DNA of 21,800 nt from CAYFKJ01 sp964528595. GTDB taxonomy: Bacteria; Pseudomonadota; Alphaproteobacteria; UBA2966. This document shows positions 14,154 to 20,867 of the stretch, piece after piece. The DNA lies in contig CAZGTM010000060.1 of assembly GCA_964528595.1 (NCBI GenBank), positions 1 through 21,800 of the forward strand, in the 5' to 3' direction. Position 1 is the stretch's first letter. Each line of letters opens with the position of its first letter. The notes beneath the pieces were generated by a model that made no database searches, had not been told where the DNA came from, and saw only the letters and a program-made list of their open reading frames with translations. The translations under genes were made by a program, and so were the position numbers.

Positions 14154-15311
14154 ATGCGTGATGTTTTCATCGCCGGCGTCGGCATGACCCAATTCGGCAA
14201 GCATCCGAACCTCAGCCTTGAGGACTTGGGACGACAAGCGTGCACCGCCGCGCTCGCCGATTCCGGTTTTGATCCCGGCCAAGTCGAAGCCGGTTTTTGC
14301 GGCAACGCCCTGGCGCCGGTTCTGCAACAAACCACCTCGGTCGGCCAAAGCGTGCTCTGGCAGGTGGGCATCCACAAAATTCCGATCATCAACGTGGAGA
14401 ATGCCTGCGCCTCGGGTTCGACGGCCCTGCATGAGGCCTGGAAATCGATAGCCGGTGGTTTTTGCGATATCGCGATTGTGGTTGGCGTCGAAAAGTCGGT
14501 CATGCCCAAAGGCACGGCATTGAATGTCGGCGCGGGCAGTCTGGAAGCGCAACTCGGCGAGATCTTTCCCGGATCGTTTGCCATGATGGCGCATCGTCAC
14601 ATGGAGGAGTTCGGCACCACCCACGAACAGATGGCGCGCGTTTCCGTCAAGAACCACCAGAACGGTGCACTTAATCCGTACGCCCAGTTTCAGGATATCC
14701 TGACGATCGAGGATGTTCTTGCCTCACCGATGATCGCCGATCCGCTGACCCTCTATTCGTGCTGTCCCAACAGTGACGGCGCCGCGGCGCTGGTGCTATG
14801 CAGCGCCGACCGGGCCAAGCGGGCGAACGGCAGGGCGGTCAGAGTTGCCGCGTCCGTGCTTACGACGGGCGGCTATGAAAACCAACGCGATCTGACGGGA
14901 TGGGAGGCCGAGCGGTCAGCCGCCAAACAGGCATATGAAATGGCCGCGCTTGGCCCCGAAGACATTGATTGCGTCGAAGTGCATGACGCTTTCACAATTT
15001 GCGAGATCATCCATTACGAGGGTTTGGGTTTTTGCCCGCCGGGTGAAGGTGGCCGACTGATCGAAGAGGGAGCGACCGAACTTGACGGCGCCTTGCCGGT
15101 CAACCCCAGCGGCGGCCTCTTGTCGAAGGGCCATCCGGTCGGCGCGTCTGGCGTTGCCCAAGTCGTCGAATTGGCATGGCAACTGCGGGGCGAAGGCGAT
15201 CAACGGCAAATCCCCAACGCCAGAACGGCGTTGGCCCATATCATGGGCGGCAGCCAGCTGAGTGATGTCTGCGCCTGCACCGTTCATATTCTGGTTCGTG
15301 ACAGCCACTGA
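14154..15311 (+). CDS. SCP2-type thiolase / acetyl-CoA acetyltransferase family protein
   Basis: A 385-residue thiolase-fold enzyme expected to cleave a beta-ketoacyl-CoA with free CoA. The nucleophile region reads NVENACASGST with C85. VEVHDAFTICE (H277, D278), NPSGGLLSKGHPVGASG with H327, and a C-terminal GGSQ loop follow the SCP2-like pattern. The classical C-terminal CxG cysteine loop is not seen. Retention of C85 argues for true thiolysis, but Ltp2-type retro-aldolases share this fold and also pair with DUF35 proteins, so carbon-carbon cleavage of a tertiary alcohol remains possible. It is the last gene of the operon; a structured spacer follows. Confidence 0.9.
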   Translation: MRDVFIAGVGMTQFGKHPNLSLEDLGRQACTAALADSGFDPGQVEAGFCGNALAPVLQQTTSVGQSVLWQVGIHKIPIINVENACASGSTALHEAWKSIAGGFCDIAIVVGVEKSVMPKGTALNVGAGSLEAQLGEIFPGSFAMMAHRHMEEFGTTHEQMARVSVKNHQNGALNPYAQFQDILTIEDVLASPMIADPLTLYSCCPNSDGAAALVLCSADRAKRANGRAVRVAASVLTTGGYENQRDLTGWEAERSAAKQAYEMAALGPEDIDCVEVHDAFTICEIIHYEGLGFCPPGEGGRLIEEGATELDGALPVNPSGGLLSKGHPVGASGVAQVVELAWQLRGEGDQRQIPNARTALAHIMGGSQLSDVCACTVHILVRDSH

Positions 15312-15429
15312 AACTTCAGCCTTTCCATGTTTCTCTAGCAGTCTGCTGCCGGCACCGGTGATCGGCGCCGTTTGTCGCTTTGGGTCAGGGCCGATGGAAT
15401 AAACTGCCAACATTCACCACAGCTCTCCC

Positions 15430-15472
15430 CCACAAAACAGACTTCGTTTTGCGAAATGTCTGTCTTTGGTGG
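15430..15472 (+). terminator. Long imperfect hairpin downstream of the thiolase gene
   Basis: The left arm CCACAAAACAGACTTCG (15430-15446) pairs with 15452-15472 through CCAC/GTGG, AAA/TTT, ACAGAC/GTCTGT and TTCG/CGAA. The loop is TTTTG and there are small bulges at 15456-15457, 15464 and 15468. It is 118 bases past the thiolase stop and is the most likely end of the operon transcript, though there is no clear T-run. It could instead be an RNA element or a remnant of a small repeat. Confidence 0.45.
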
Positions 15473-15549
15473 TTAAGCGGAGCAAAATTGGCGGCGATCC
15501 CGACAGCCGCATCTAGCCATCAGCCGACAATCCGGATTCAAGTGTTCCT

Positions 15550-15577
15550 TGCCCAAATGTGATCTCTTATTTGGGCA
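15550..15577. repeat. Perfect 9-bp inverted repeat
   Basis: TGCCCAAAT (15550-15558) and ATTTGGGCA (15569-15577) form a perfect stem around a 10-base loop. It may be a protein-binding site or a hairpin; no T-run follows on either strand. Confidence 0.5.
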
Positions 15578-15583
15578 GACGCG

Positions 15584-15600
15584 GCGGCTTGCAAAGCCGC
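15584..15600. repeat. Short GC-rich hairpin next to the 9-bp repeat
   Basis: GCGGCTT (15584-15590) and AAGCCGC (15594-15600) form a 7-bp stem with a 3-base loop. It follows the preceding inverted repeat by 6 bases. The two lie 58 to 109 bases before the channel start and could influence its transcription. Confidence 0.45.
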
Positions 15601-15658
15601 AATGCCGTGATTACTTCATAGCAGCGCACAGAACCGCCGCGATCGAAATACGGATGTC

Positions 15659-16489
15659 ATGACCATATTGCGAGAGAAGATAGGAATTTTTGTTGAAGGC
15701 CCCAAAGTTCAAGCGTTCGTCACGACTTTGATTGTCGCGAATGCAATAACCTTAGGTCTGGAGACCGTTCCGAGCATAGAGGCGACATACGGGGTTTGGC
15801 TGCATGCGTTTGACCAGTTCGTCCTTACGGTGTTCGTCATCGAGATTCTGGCAAAGCTGGTCTATCGCCATTGGCGGTTCTTCCTCGACGGATGGAATGT
15901 CTTCGACTTCGTAATTGTCGGCATTGCCCTGATTCCGGCGTCTGGCCCGCTCGCCGTGCTTCGCGCCTTGCGTATTCTGCGGACTTTGCGGCTGCTATCC
16001 GCCGTGCCTTCCATGCGGCGGGTCGTGCAGGCACTGCTTTCCGCTATTCCGGGAATTGGGTCGGTCGCTTTGCTGATCCTACTGATTTTCTATGTGGCTG
16101 CAGTGGTTTCCACGAAGGTATTCGGCGCGGCGTTCCCTCAATGGTTCGGCACGATCGGAGAGTCGATGTATTCCCTCTTCCAGATCATGACGCTGGAAAG
16201 TTGGTCCATGGGGATCGTTCGGCCGGTTCTGGAGGTCTATCCCCTAGCCTGGATTTTTTTCGTTCCGTTTATTCTGATCACCAGCTTTACGGTTCTGAAC
16301 CTTTTCATCGGCATCATCGTCGACGCGATGCAGTCGCAGCATATGGCGGAACAAAAGGATGTCGATGCCCACCTCGATGCGCAGACAGCGGCGATGCATG
16401 CGGATTCCGTCGTCGTGGAAAGGCGGCTTGACGCATTGATGACGGAAATGGCCGACCTAAAGCGGCTAATTGCCGAGTTAAAAAGTTAA
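15659..16489 (+). CDS. Bacterial voltage-gated sodium channel (BacNav family)
   Basis: A 276-residue one-domain, six-helix channel that forms homotetramers in the inner membrane and passes sodium when depolarised. S1 to S3 lie at about residues 17-95, with acidic S2/S3 residues such as E62 and D83. The S4 voltage sensor LRALRILRTLRLL has arginines every third residue at 102, 105, 108 and 111. The pore has the selectivity filter TLESWSM at 178-184, the motif of NavMs-type channels. S6 is FTVLNLFIGIIVDAM, and the C-terminus from about 236 is a predicted coiled coil (RLDALMTEMADLKRLIAELK) that assembles the tetramer. The start has no strong Shine-Dalgarno. It stands alone, with no motility or chemotaxis genes nearby. 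Confidence 0.93.
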   Translation: MTILREKIGIFVEGPKVQAFVTTLIVANAITLGLETVPSIEATYGVWLHAFDQFVLTVFVIEILAKLVYRHWRFFLDGWNVFDFVIVGIALIPASGPLAVLRALRILRTLRLLSAVPSMRRVVQALLSAIPGIGSVALLILLIFYVAAVVSTKVFGAAFPQWFGTIGESMYSLFQIMTLESWSMGIVRPVLEVYPLAWIFFVPFILITSFTVLNLFIGIIVDAMQSQHMAEQKDVDAHLDAQTAAMHADSVVVERRLDALMTEMADLKRLIAELKS

Positions 16490-16606
16490 ACCTTTCCAGT
16501 CCCGGTTTGACATTTGGTTCCAGGTCTCGCGAGGGTCAGAAGATGAACTTATCGGCGCCGGGTTGGGGTGCCGGTGATCGAACGAATCGAGACGCGCTTA
16601 AACCGA

Positions 16607-17083
16607 TCACTCGGTTGCCTCCCGGGCGATTTCATCAAGCACCTTATTGACATTCCTTAGCGCTTGTTTGGAGGCATCGGACCCCGTCATCGGAAGCTGG
16701 CGGTAACCCACATGAACGGTTTTCGAAGGGGACGGCAACTGATAGACGAAAACGATGTAGGGGCAGAATCCGATGTTGCGGGGGTCGGCCTCCATTGTCT
16801 TTCGTGACAGGTTTGCCGAACAGAACTGGTAAAACTGGGCATCCTCGAAGATCACCTTTGAACTGCCGACATCTTTCCCTGTCCGTTTGAGCATTTTGCC
16901 GATGTACCCTCGGTAGTCGATTTTGAAGCCCTGGTTGATGATGGCGAACTCGACATTCTCGTTTATTTCTTCGAAATCACCTTGGGCGCTGTAGGTCTTT
17001 ATGTTGGCATATTCTCCGCTGACGGCCGCACTCCCCAAGGCCAAGGTAAAAAAACCGGTAGCAAGTATCTGGCGAAGCAACAT
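16607..17083 (-). CDS. Secreted DUF302 family protein
   Basis: A 158-residue exported protein. The signal peptide MLLRQILATGFFTLALGSAA has cleavage expected near residue 22. The body matches the DUF302 pattern: an alpha-beta domain with a conserved YIGKMLKRTGKDVG stretch, FCSANLSRKTMEADPRNIGF, CPYIVFVYQLP and VHVGYRQLP. Two cysteines (in QFCSA and GFCPY) may form a disulfide. Function of DUF302 is unknown. ATG 17083 follows GGGAG by 7 bases. It is divergent from the P-loop gene with only 33 bases between the start codons, so the two promoters must overlap one or both coding regions. Confidence 0.75.
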   Translation of the reverse strand: MLLRQILATGFFTLALGSAAVSGEYANIKTYSAQGDFEEINENVEFAIINQGFKIDYRGYIGKMLKRTGKDVGSSKVIFEDAQFYQFCSANLSRKTMEADPRNIGFCPYIVFVYQLPSPSKTVHVGYRQLPMTGSDASKQALRNVNKVLDEIAREATE

Positions 17084-17116
17084 GGACGATCTCCCAACAT
17101 TTTAGGCGGCAAAAAC

Positions 17117-17608
17117 ATGGCGATTGAAACAACCACACTATTTCTCATCAGCGGAAAAATTGCTGCCGGAAAATCGACCCTTGCGAACCGTTTGGCGGGG
17201 CGGCGATCGACGGTTCTTATAAGCGAAGATCACTGGCTCTCAAAATTATTCCCGGAAGAGATTTCAACCCTAGACGACTACGTAAAATATTCCGCTCGGC
17301 TGCGCGATGCGGTCGAACCGCATATCGTGTCATTGCTGCAACAAGGTCTGTCGGTTGTGATGGATTTTCCTGCAAACACCCGACAACAAAGACTGTGGTT
17401 ACGAGGTTTATTTGAAGCCGCAGATGTTCATCACGAGTTACATTTTATCGATGCCCCGAACGATGTTTGCAAACATCGACTTCGGGAAAGGAACAAGTCC
17501 GGTAAGCATGCATTTCAGCCCAGCGAGGCGGATTTTGACCTGTTCACTCGTTATTTCGCACCACCGACAGATGAGGAACACTTCAAGATCATTGTCCACA
17601 AGACCTGA
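17117..17608 (+). CDS. P-loop ATPase/kinase-like protein (AAA_33 type)
   Basis: A 163-residue cytoplasmic nucleotide-binding protein with Walker A GKIAAGKST at residues 13-21 right after strand 1 (TTLFLISG). ISEDHWLSKLF after strand 2 is like the substrate-binding region of small kinases, VVMDFPANTRQQRLWLR gives a Walker-B-like aspartate, and HRLRERNKSGKHAF fits an arginine-rich lid. The layout resembles small kinases and zeta-toxin-like phosphotransferases often annotated as AAA family ATPase. There is no small antitoxin-like gene next to it. ATG 17117 is chosen for family length and the AGGCGG a few bases upstream; the frame is open further 5' but runs into the divergent gene. Confidence 0.78.
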   Translation: MAIETTTLFLISGKIAAGKSTLANRLAGRRSTVLISEDHWLSKLFPEEISTLDDYVKYSARLRDAVEPHIVSLLQQGLSVVMDFPANTRQQRLWLRGLFEAADVHHELHFIDAPNDVCKHRLRERNKSGKHAFQPSEADFDLFTRYFAPPTDEEHFKIIVHKT

Positions 17609-17870
17609 TGACCGGGGACTCATCCTTTGGGTCACTTCCGAATCAAATCGGCAGGCCAATAACGCGTCCGCTTAGCACCGCAACGCAGACATACTTTTGT
17701 AGGCAGAACTACTTCGCTTCTTGGCCAGGAGCGGACATTTGAATTGGTGAGTGCTTTGGCTTTTACCCACATATTTTCCGGGCGCGTTGGCAGAAGTCCC
17801 AAGTTGGGTAGCGAAGCACCCGGCTAGCGGACACTACTTAATATTGGAGGGAAACACCGATCTGCCGCCG

Positions 17871-18824
17871 TCAGGCGTAGATGCCGTTGAACACGAGGCC
17901 GGTGATCACCGCGATGGAGAACACCGAGGCCAAGAAGGCCAACATCAGTGGAACTCTTACCAGGCGCTTGAGCATCACCATTTCCGGCAGGCTCGCGCCG
18001 GCCGCACCGATGACCAGGGCGGCGATGGCGCCCAGGGCAACGCCCTTGGCCGCCAGCGGCATGACCATGGGCACCATGGTGCTGACACGCACGTAGAGCG
18101 GAATGCCGATAACGGCGGAGACGGGTACGGCCCAGGGGCTATCCGAGCCGGCGACTTCGACAAAGAAATCCAGCGGGACAAAACCATGCACGACAGCGCC
18201 GATTCCAATACCGAGCATAATCAGGGGCATGAACTTGCGGTATTGATCAAGGGCGTCGAGGAAGAGTTCCTTTTGCCGTGTGCGATTGCCGAGGAGCCGT
18301 GAAAACGCCGCGCGCGCGCCAGCATCATTTACCGGGAATTCTGGCTTTTTGCCGCACGAAGGAACGGAGATGGCGTCGCTGCGGATAAACCGGGAAAATT
18401 TGAGCCGTTCCAGCAGGTAACCCAGTGTCATGGTCAGGACCAGCGCAGAGAGGGCGTAAATGACGGTGAACTTCCATCCCAATGCCAGCCACAACAAGGC
18501 GATGAGCAGGGGATTGACCAGCGGCGAGGTGAACAGGAAGGTCATGGTCGGCCCGAAGCCCGCGTTGGCCCGCAACATACCGACGACCATTGGAATGGTC
18601 GAGCAACTACAGAACGGCGTCAGCGCGCCTAACCCGGCACCCACTGCGTAGCCTTTGCCGTTGCGCGACGACAGGATATTGCCCACGCGCTCCGGCGGAA
18701 GGACTTCGAGAATAACGCCGACAAGAAAACTGACGCCCACGAACAACACCGCCATTTCGACACTCACCAGCAGAAAAAACACCAAGCTGTCCTGGATCTG
18801 CGGGAGGTAAGCGGTTAATGACAT
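17871..18824 (-). CDS. DUF318/ArsP-like permease
   Basis: A 317-residue inner-membrane protein with about eight hydrophobic helices in two similar halves. It carries the family signature ALTPFCSCSTIPMVVGMLRA with C72 and C74. LFTSPLVNPLLIALLWLALG follows, and the second-half counterpart is IGIPLYVRVSTMVPMVM. A cytoplasmic loop of about 50 residues (roughly 145-195) joins the halves. Members include ArsP, an exporter of trivalent organoarsenicals, and permeases linked to other metals. The gene sits 58 bp downstream of an ArsR-type regulator on the same strand, so arsenic or metal-responsive export is the best guess. GGAGAG precedes the ATG. The 262-bp spacer beyond its stop (17609-17870) holds no gene I can support. 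Confidence 0.88.
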   Translation of the reverse strand: MSLTAYLPQIQDSLVFFLLVSVEMAVLFVGVSFLVGVILEVLPPERVGNILSSRNGKGYAVGAGLGALTPFCSCSTIPMVVGMLRANAGFGPTMTFLFTSPLVNPLLIALLWLALGWKFTVIYALSALVLTMTLGYLLERLKFSRFIRSDAISVPSCGKKPEFPVNDAGARAAFSRLLGNRTRQKELFLDALDQYRKFMPLIMLGIGIGAVVHGFVPLDFFVEVAGSDSPWAVPVSAVIGIPLYVRVSTMVPMVMPLAAKGVALGAIAALVIGAAGASLPEMVMLKRLVRVPLMLAFLASVFSIAVITGLVFNGIYA

Positions 18825-18882
18825 TCGTGGCTCTCCAAAAATTTGCTTTAACGGTGATACTTGTGAATTGGATAGTGGCGGA

Positions 18883-19200
18883 TCACGCGGCGTCCGATTC
18901 CGAGGCGGAATTGGTAATCCCGACGCAGCATTCGTCCAGCAAAAACGTCGTCACCTCCCTCAGGCGGGCAAATTGAGGCCGGCAATGCAGCGTTCGACTT
19001 TCACGTTCCTGAACGATCAGGCCGACGGCGACCAGTCTGGAGATGTGGTGGGAAAGGGTCGATGCGGGAACGCCTATTTCACGCTGGATATGACCAACAG
19101 GCGCGCCTGCGTTTCCCGATTTGACCAGCAAACGAAAAATCGCCAATCGGGTTTCATTGCCCAGTTCAGCCAAAATTCTTGCCGCTTCGTGTTGTTCCAT
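18883..19200 (-). CDS. ArsR/SmtB family transcriptional regulator
   Basis: A 105-residue winged-helix repressor. It begins HEAARILAELGNETRLAIFRLL, with the recognition helix in VPASTLSHHISRLVAVGLI (about 44-62) and the wing VQERESRTLHCRPQ. C73, C91 and C92 (LLDECCVG) near the C-terminal helix are candidates for an arsenic(III) or metal thiolate site. It lies upstream of the ArsP-like permease in the same direction and probably represses both until the metalloid binds. The start ATG 19200 gives the standard family N-terminus; the Shine-Dalgarno is weak. Confidence 0.9.
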   Translation of the reverse strand: MEQHEAARILAELGNETRLAIFRLLVKSGNAGAPVGHIQREIGVPASTLSHHISRLVAVGLIVQERESRTLHCRPQFARLREVTTFLLDECCVGITNSASESDAA

Positions 19201-19206
19201 ACAGGC

Positions 19207-19250
19207 AAAATCGGCCGGTTAGCCAGAGATGTCAACGATAATTCTAGAAT
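19207..19250 (-). promoter_or_regulatory. Predicted promoter and possible ArsR operator
   Basis: On the minus strand TTGACA (19235-19230) is a perfect -35 box. The best -10 at 17-base spacing is the weak GATTTT (19212-19207), just before the arsR start. Immediately upstream lies the perfect 10-base palindrome ATTCTAGAAT (19241-19250), within an AT-rich stretch that includes TATATATA. The palindrome is a candidate ArsR site; both assignments are by eye. Confidence 0.4.
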
Positions 19251-19347
19251 CATGGAAATATATATAACGACCATTAATCCGCTTTCCCAATGGAAGCAGT
19301 CAAAGTTCAGCCATGGGAAGGAGTCCATTCGTAGCCAAATGCGGACA

Positions 19348-20151
19348 TTACGACTCTGGCGGATCCGAGAGTTTCCAGCGATCCTTGATGGCCTTCAAAA
19401 TGATATCCCGCGTGATCGCTACGGCTTCCGGATTTGGCGATACGCGAACTTTGAGAGGCGGCCTACAGCACCAAAAAAACTGCCCCATGGTGTCATCGTA
19501 GCCATGCGTGGCGCCCTTGAGCTCGTGGTAGGTGACATTGTCTTCCCTGTTCGCCAAATCCCGGCACGCCTCAAAAAGGCCGTCAGCCGGCCCGATATCA
19601 TCTTCGTCACCGAAAAAGATGAATATTCGGGTTCGGTCGTCGTGGCTATGGCTGCACCAGTTTTGACCGAATCCACCCGGGTACAGAGCGAATACGAAAT
19701 CCGGAATTGCCCGTTCGGCGCCGAAGTGGCTGCCTGACATCAGCGACATGCCCCCGCCCCGCGAAAAACCCATGATCGCGAAACGACCGCCGTCAATTCG
19801 TGCATCATTCTTCAGTAGATCCCAGGCGATGGCGGCGTCTTCCGTGTACCTCGAGCCCGTCGGATTCTGAGTGCGTCTTCGGATCCAAGCGTTGTCAACG
19901 ATGGCTGACGCCACGCCATGCCTCTTGAACCATCTTGCCCAAGTTTCCTGGCGGCGGTTGTGGCCACCGGTTCCCTGGAAATAAATAATGACCGGAAACG
20001 GGCCGGCTCCCTGCGGAGCGATAACTTTCATGTTGGCCGCCACTAATTTGGGATCGACCGTCACGCAGGCGGCGAGGAACAAGGTTGTGATCAGAAATAA
20101 ATTGACAGCGAGTAGGTTTTTCAAGATCCGGTAACTCCAAAAGGAACGCAT
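19348..20151 (-). CDS. Lipoprotein of the dienelactone hydrolase / alpha-beta hydrolase fold
   Basis: A 267-residue hydrolase with a lipoprotein signal: a hydrophobic stretch (NLLAVNLFLITTLFLAAC) ends in the lipobox LAAC with C29 as the lipidated cysteine. Aspartate is not at +2, so outer-membrane sorting is likely in a Gram-negative. The alpha/beta fold follows: PFPVIIYFQGTGGHN around the oxyanion region, the nucleophile elbow IMGFSRGGG with S130, an acidic residue in FFGDEDD (D182 to D185), and histidine H216 in GATHGYDD. The layout fits the dienelactone hydrolase family. I chose ATG 20151; TTG 20160 is in frame but less likely. The substrate is unknown and the neighbours do not suggest one. 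Confidence 0.85.
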   Translation of the reverse strand: MRSFWSYRILKNLLAVNLFLITTLFLAACVTVDPKLVAANMKVIAPQGAGPFPVIIYFQGTGGHNRRQETWARWFKRHGVASAIVDNAWIRRRTQNPTGSRYTEDAAIAWDLLKNDARIDGGRFAIMGFSRGGGMSLMSGSHFGAERAIPDFVFALYPGGFGQNWCSHSHDDRTRIFIFFGDEDDIGPADGLFEACRDLANREDNVTYHELKGATHGYDDTMGQFFWCCRPPLKVRVSPNPEAVAITRDIILKAIKDRWKLSDPPES

Positions 20152-20504
20152 CAATCTCAATAACGCTACTCAAGGGCCGTATCGCTCAACCGCTAACAAA
20201 CCGCCGAAAGACAACATATGAACCAAATACCATAAACCAATTATGGGTAATAGTGCCTATGCTGTTTTCCCATCGTCGCTTCGGTGGGCATTGCATATGT
20301 TCATTCGTTTCCGGTCTAAATTGTCCGCAACGGGTCAAAAGCCGCCGAAGCGTGTCTCCCTCAGCCACGTCCGCTCTACCTCCATGAACGGACCTTGGAT
20401 CGGAATTGGTCTGCTTCTAAGACCTATGCGGACGAAATTCGACAGCGGCGAGGACGGCCTTAATTGTTCTTGGGTATCTGGTTCCATCCATAAGGGGGTG
20501 TGTC
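20152..20504. other. Non-coding spacer upstream of a small ORF
   Basis: These 353 bases contain no gene I can support. Plus-strand ORFs crossing it lack protein character. It is less GC-rich than the operons and has a TGTCCGC motif at 20322-20328, the inverse of the GCGGACA seen in several other spacers. Promoters for the lipoprotein gene (minus) and the small ORF (plus) are expected here, but I see no clear boxes. Confidence 0.5.
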
Positions 20505-20645
20505 ATGACCGAGAACGTCGGAGCCACAAGCGGTTTTGTTCGCCGAATAGTCGGCCTTCTGCTTGCTTTGCTGCCCCCACCAGCTGCATGGACGTTGTTG
20601 CCGTCTCCGTCTATCGCTCAAAAGCCAAGTCCAGCAAAATCCTGA
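20505..20645 (+). CDS. Small hypothetical protein with a signal or membrane segment
   Basis: The 46-residue ORF starts at ATG 20505 with a strong AAGGGGG 6 bases upstream. It begins MTENVGATSGFVRRIVGLLL, then ALLPPPAAWTLLPSPSIAQK. Positive charges before a hydrophobic run of about 18 residues look like a signal peptide or a single membrane helix, followed by a proline-rich tail. It matches no family I recognise. It is 66 bp upstream of the cut hydrolase gene in the same direction and may have been its operon partner. Confidence 0.4.
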   Translation: MTENVGATSGFVRRIVGLLLALLPPPAAWTLLPSPSIAQKPSPAKS

Positions 20646-20711
20646 CCAACGCCATTGTGATATTCAAAATGGCAGATAACTTTACCCGGCGGCGTTATGG
20701 GGGGCCAATTT

Positions 20712-20867
20712 ATGACTACGTCCAAAATGGTTGAAATCAGTCACCGCGGGATTGCCGCCGCCGAACGTGACGGCGACGGACCTGCGGTCCTACTGGTTCA
20801 CGGCTTTCCCGAGGAGGCTATCCCGTCGTCTCACCGAACAATGAAATCCGGATTGGACCGGTGCTGA
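20712..20867 (+). pseudogene. Truncated alpha/beta hydrolase (N-terminus only)
   Basis: ATG 20712, preceded by a G-rich GGGGGG about 7 bases upstream, opens a frame reading MTTSKMVEISHRGIAAAERD and then GDGPAVLLVHGFPE. This is the usual N-terminus and oxyanion HGFPE motif of epoxide-hydrolase or haloalkane-dehalogenase-like alpha/beta hydrolases. A normal protein would continue ESW... for about 250 residues. Here it turns at residue 35 into an unrelated tail (EAIPSSHRTM) and stops at 20867. The last 50 bases overlap the end of the opposite-strand gene. The catalytic Ser or Asp, and the His, are lost, so the gene is broken. The breakpoint is near 20815. Confidence 0.72.

Larger units (their letters stand above)
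15312..15658. other. Non-coding, hairpin-rich spacer between thiolase and sodium channel
   Basis: No convincing gene lies in these 347 bases. The longest plus-strand ORF (60 codons) has no ribosome-binding site or protein character. The stretch holds three inverted repeats listed separately, at 15430-15472, 15550-15577 and 15584-15600. Base composition changes from the GC-rich operon to a more AT-rich stretch. Confidence 0.6.

Noticed and set aside
15336..15348. TAGCAGTCTGCTG, reminiscent of terminal repeats of some insertion sequences
   Set aside because: There is no matching opposite end, no target duplication and no transposase in the window; the similarity is too short.
15380..15562. 60-codon ORF in the spacer before the channel
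   Set aside because: No ribosome-binding site, no domain, and it spans the large hairpin; judged non-coding.
17117..17608. Reading the P-loop gene as a zeta-type toxin of a toxin-antitoxin pair
   Set aside because: No small antitoxin gene is adjacent. The neighbour is a divergent exported DUF302 protein, so kinase-like is the safer call.
18868..19737. 289-codon plus-strand ORF
   Set aside because: It runs antisense through arsR and the 3' part of the hydrolase lipoprotein gene, both of which have clear motifs.
20243..20734. 163-codon plus-strand ORF
   Set aside because: Mixed composition with no domain. Two other frames in this stretch carry better-supported starts with strong ribosome-binding sites (20505 and 20712).
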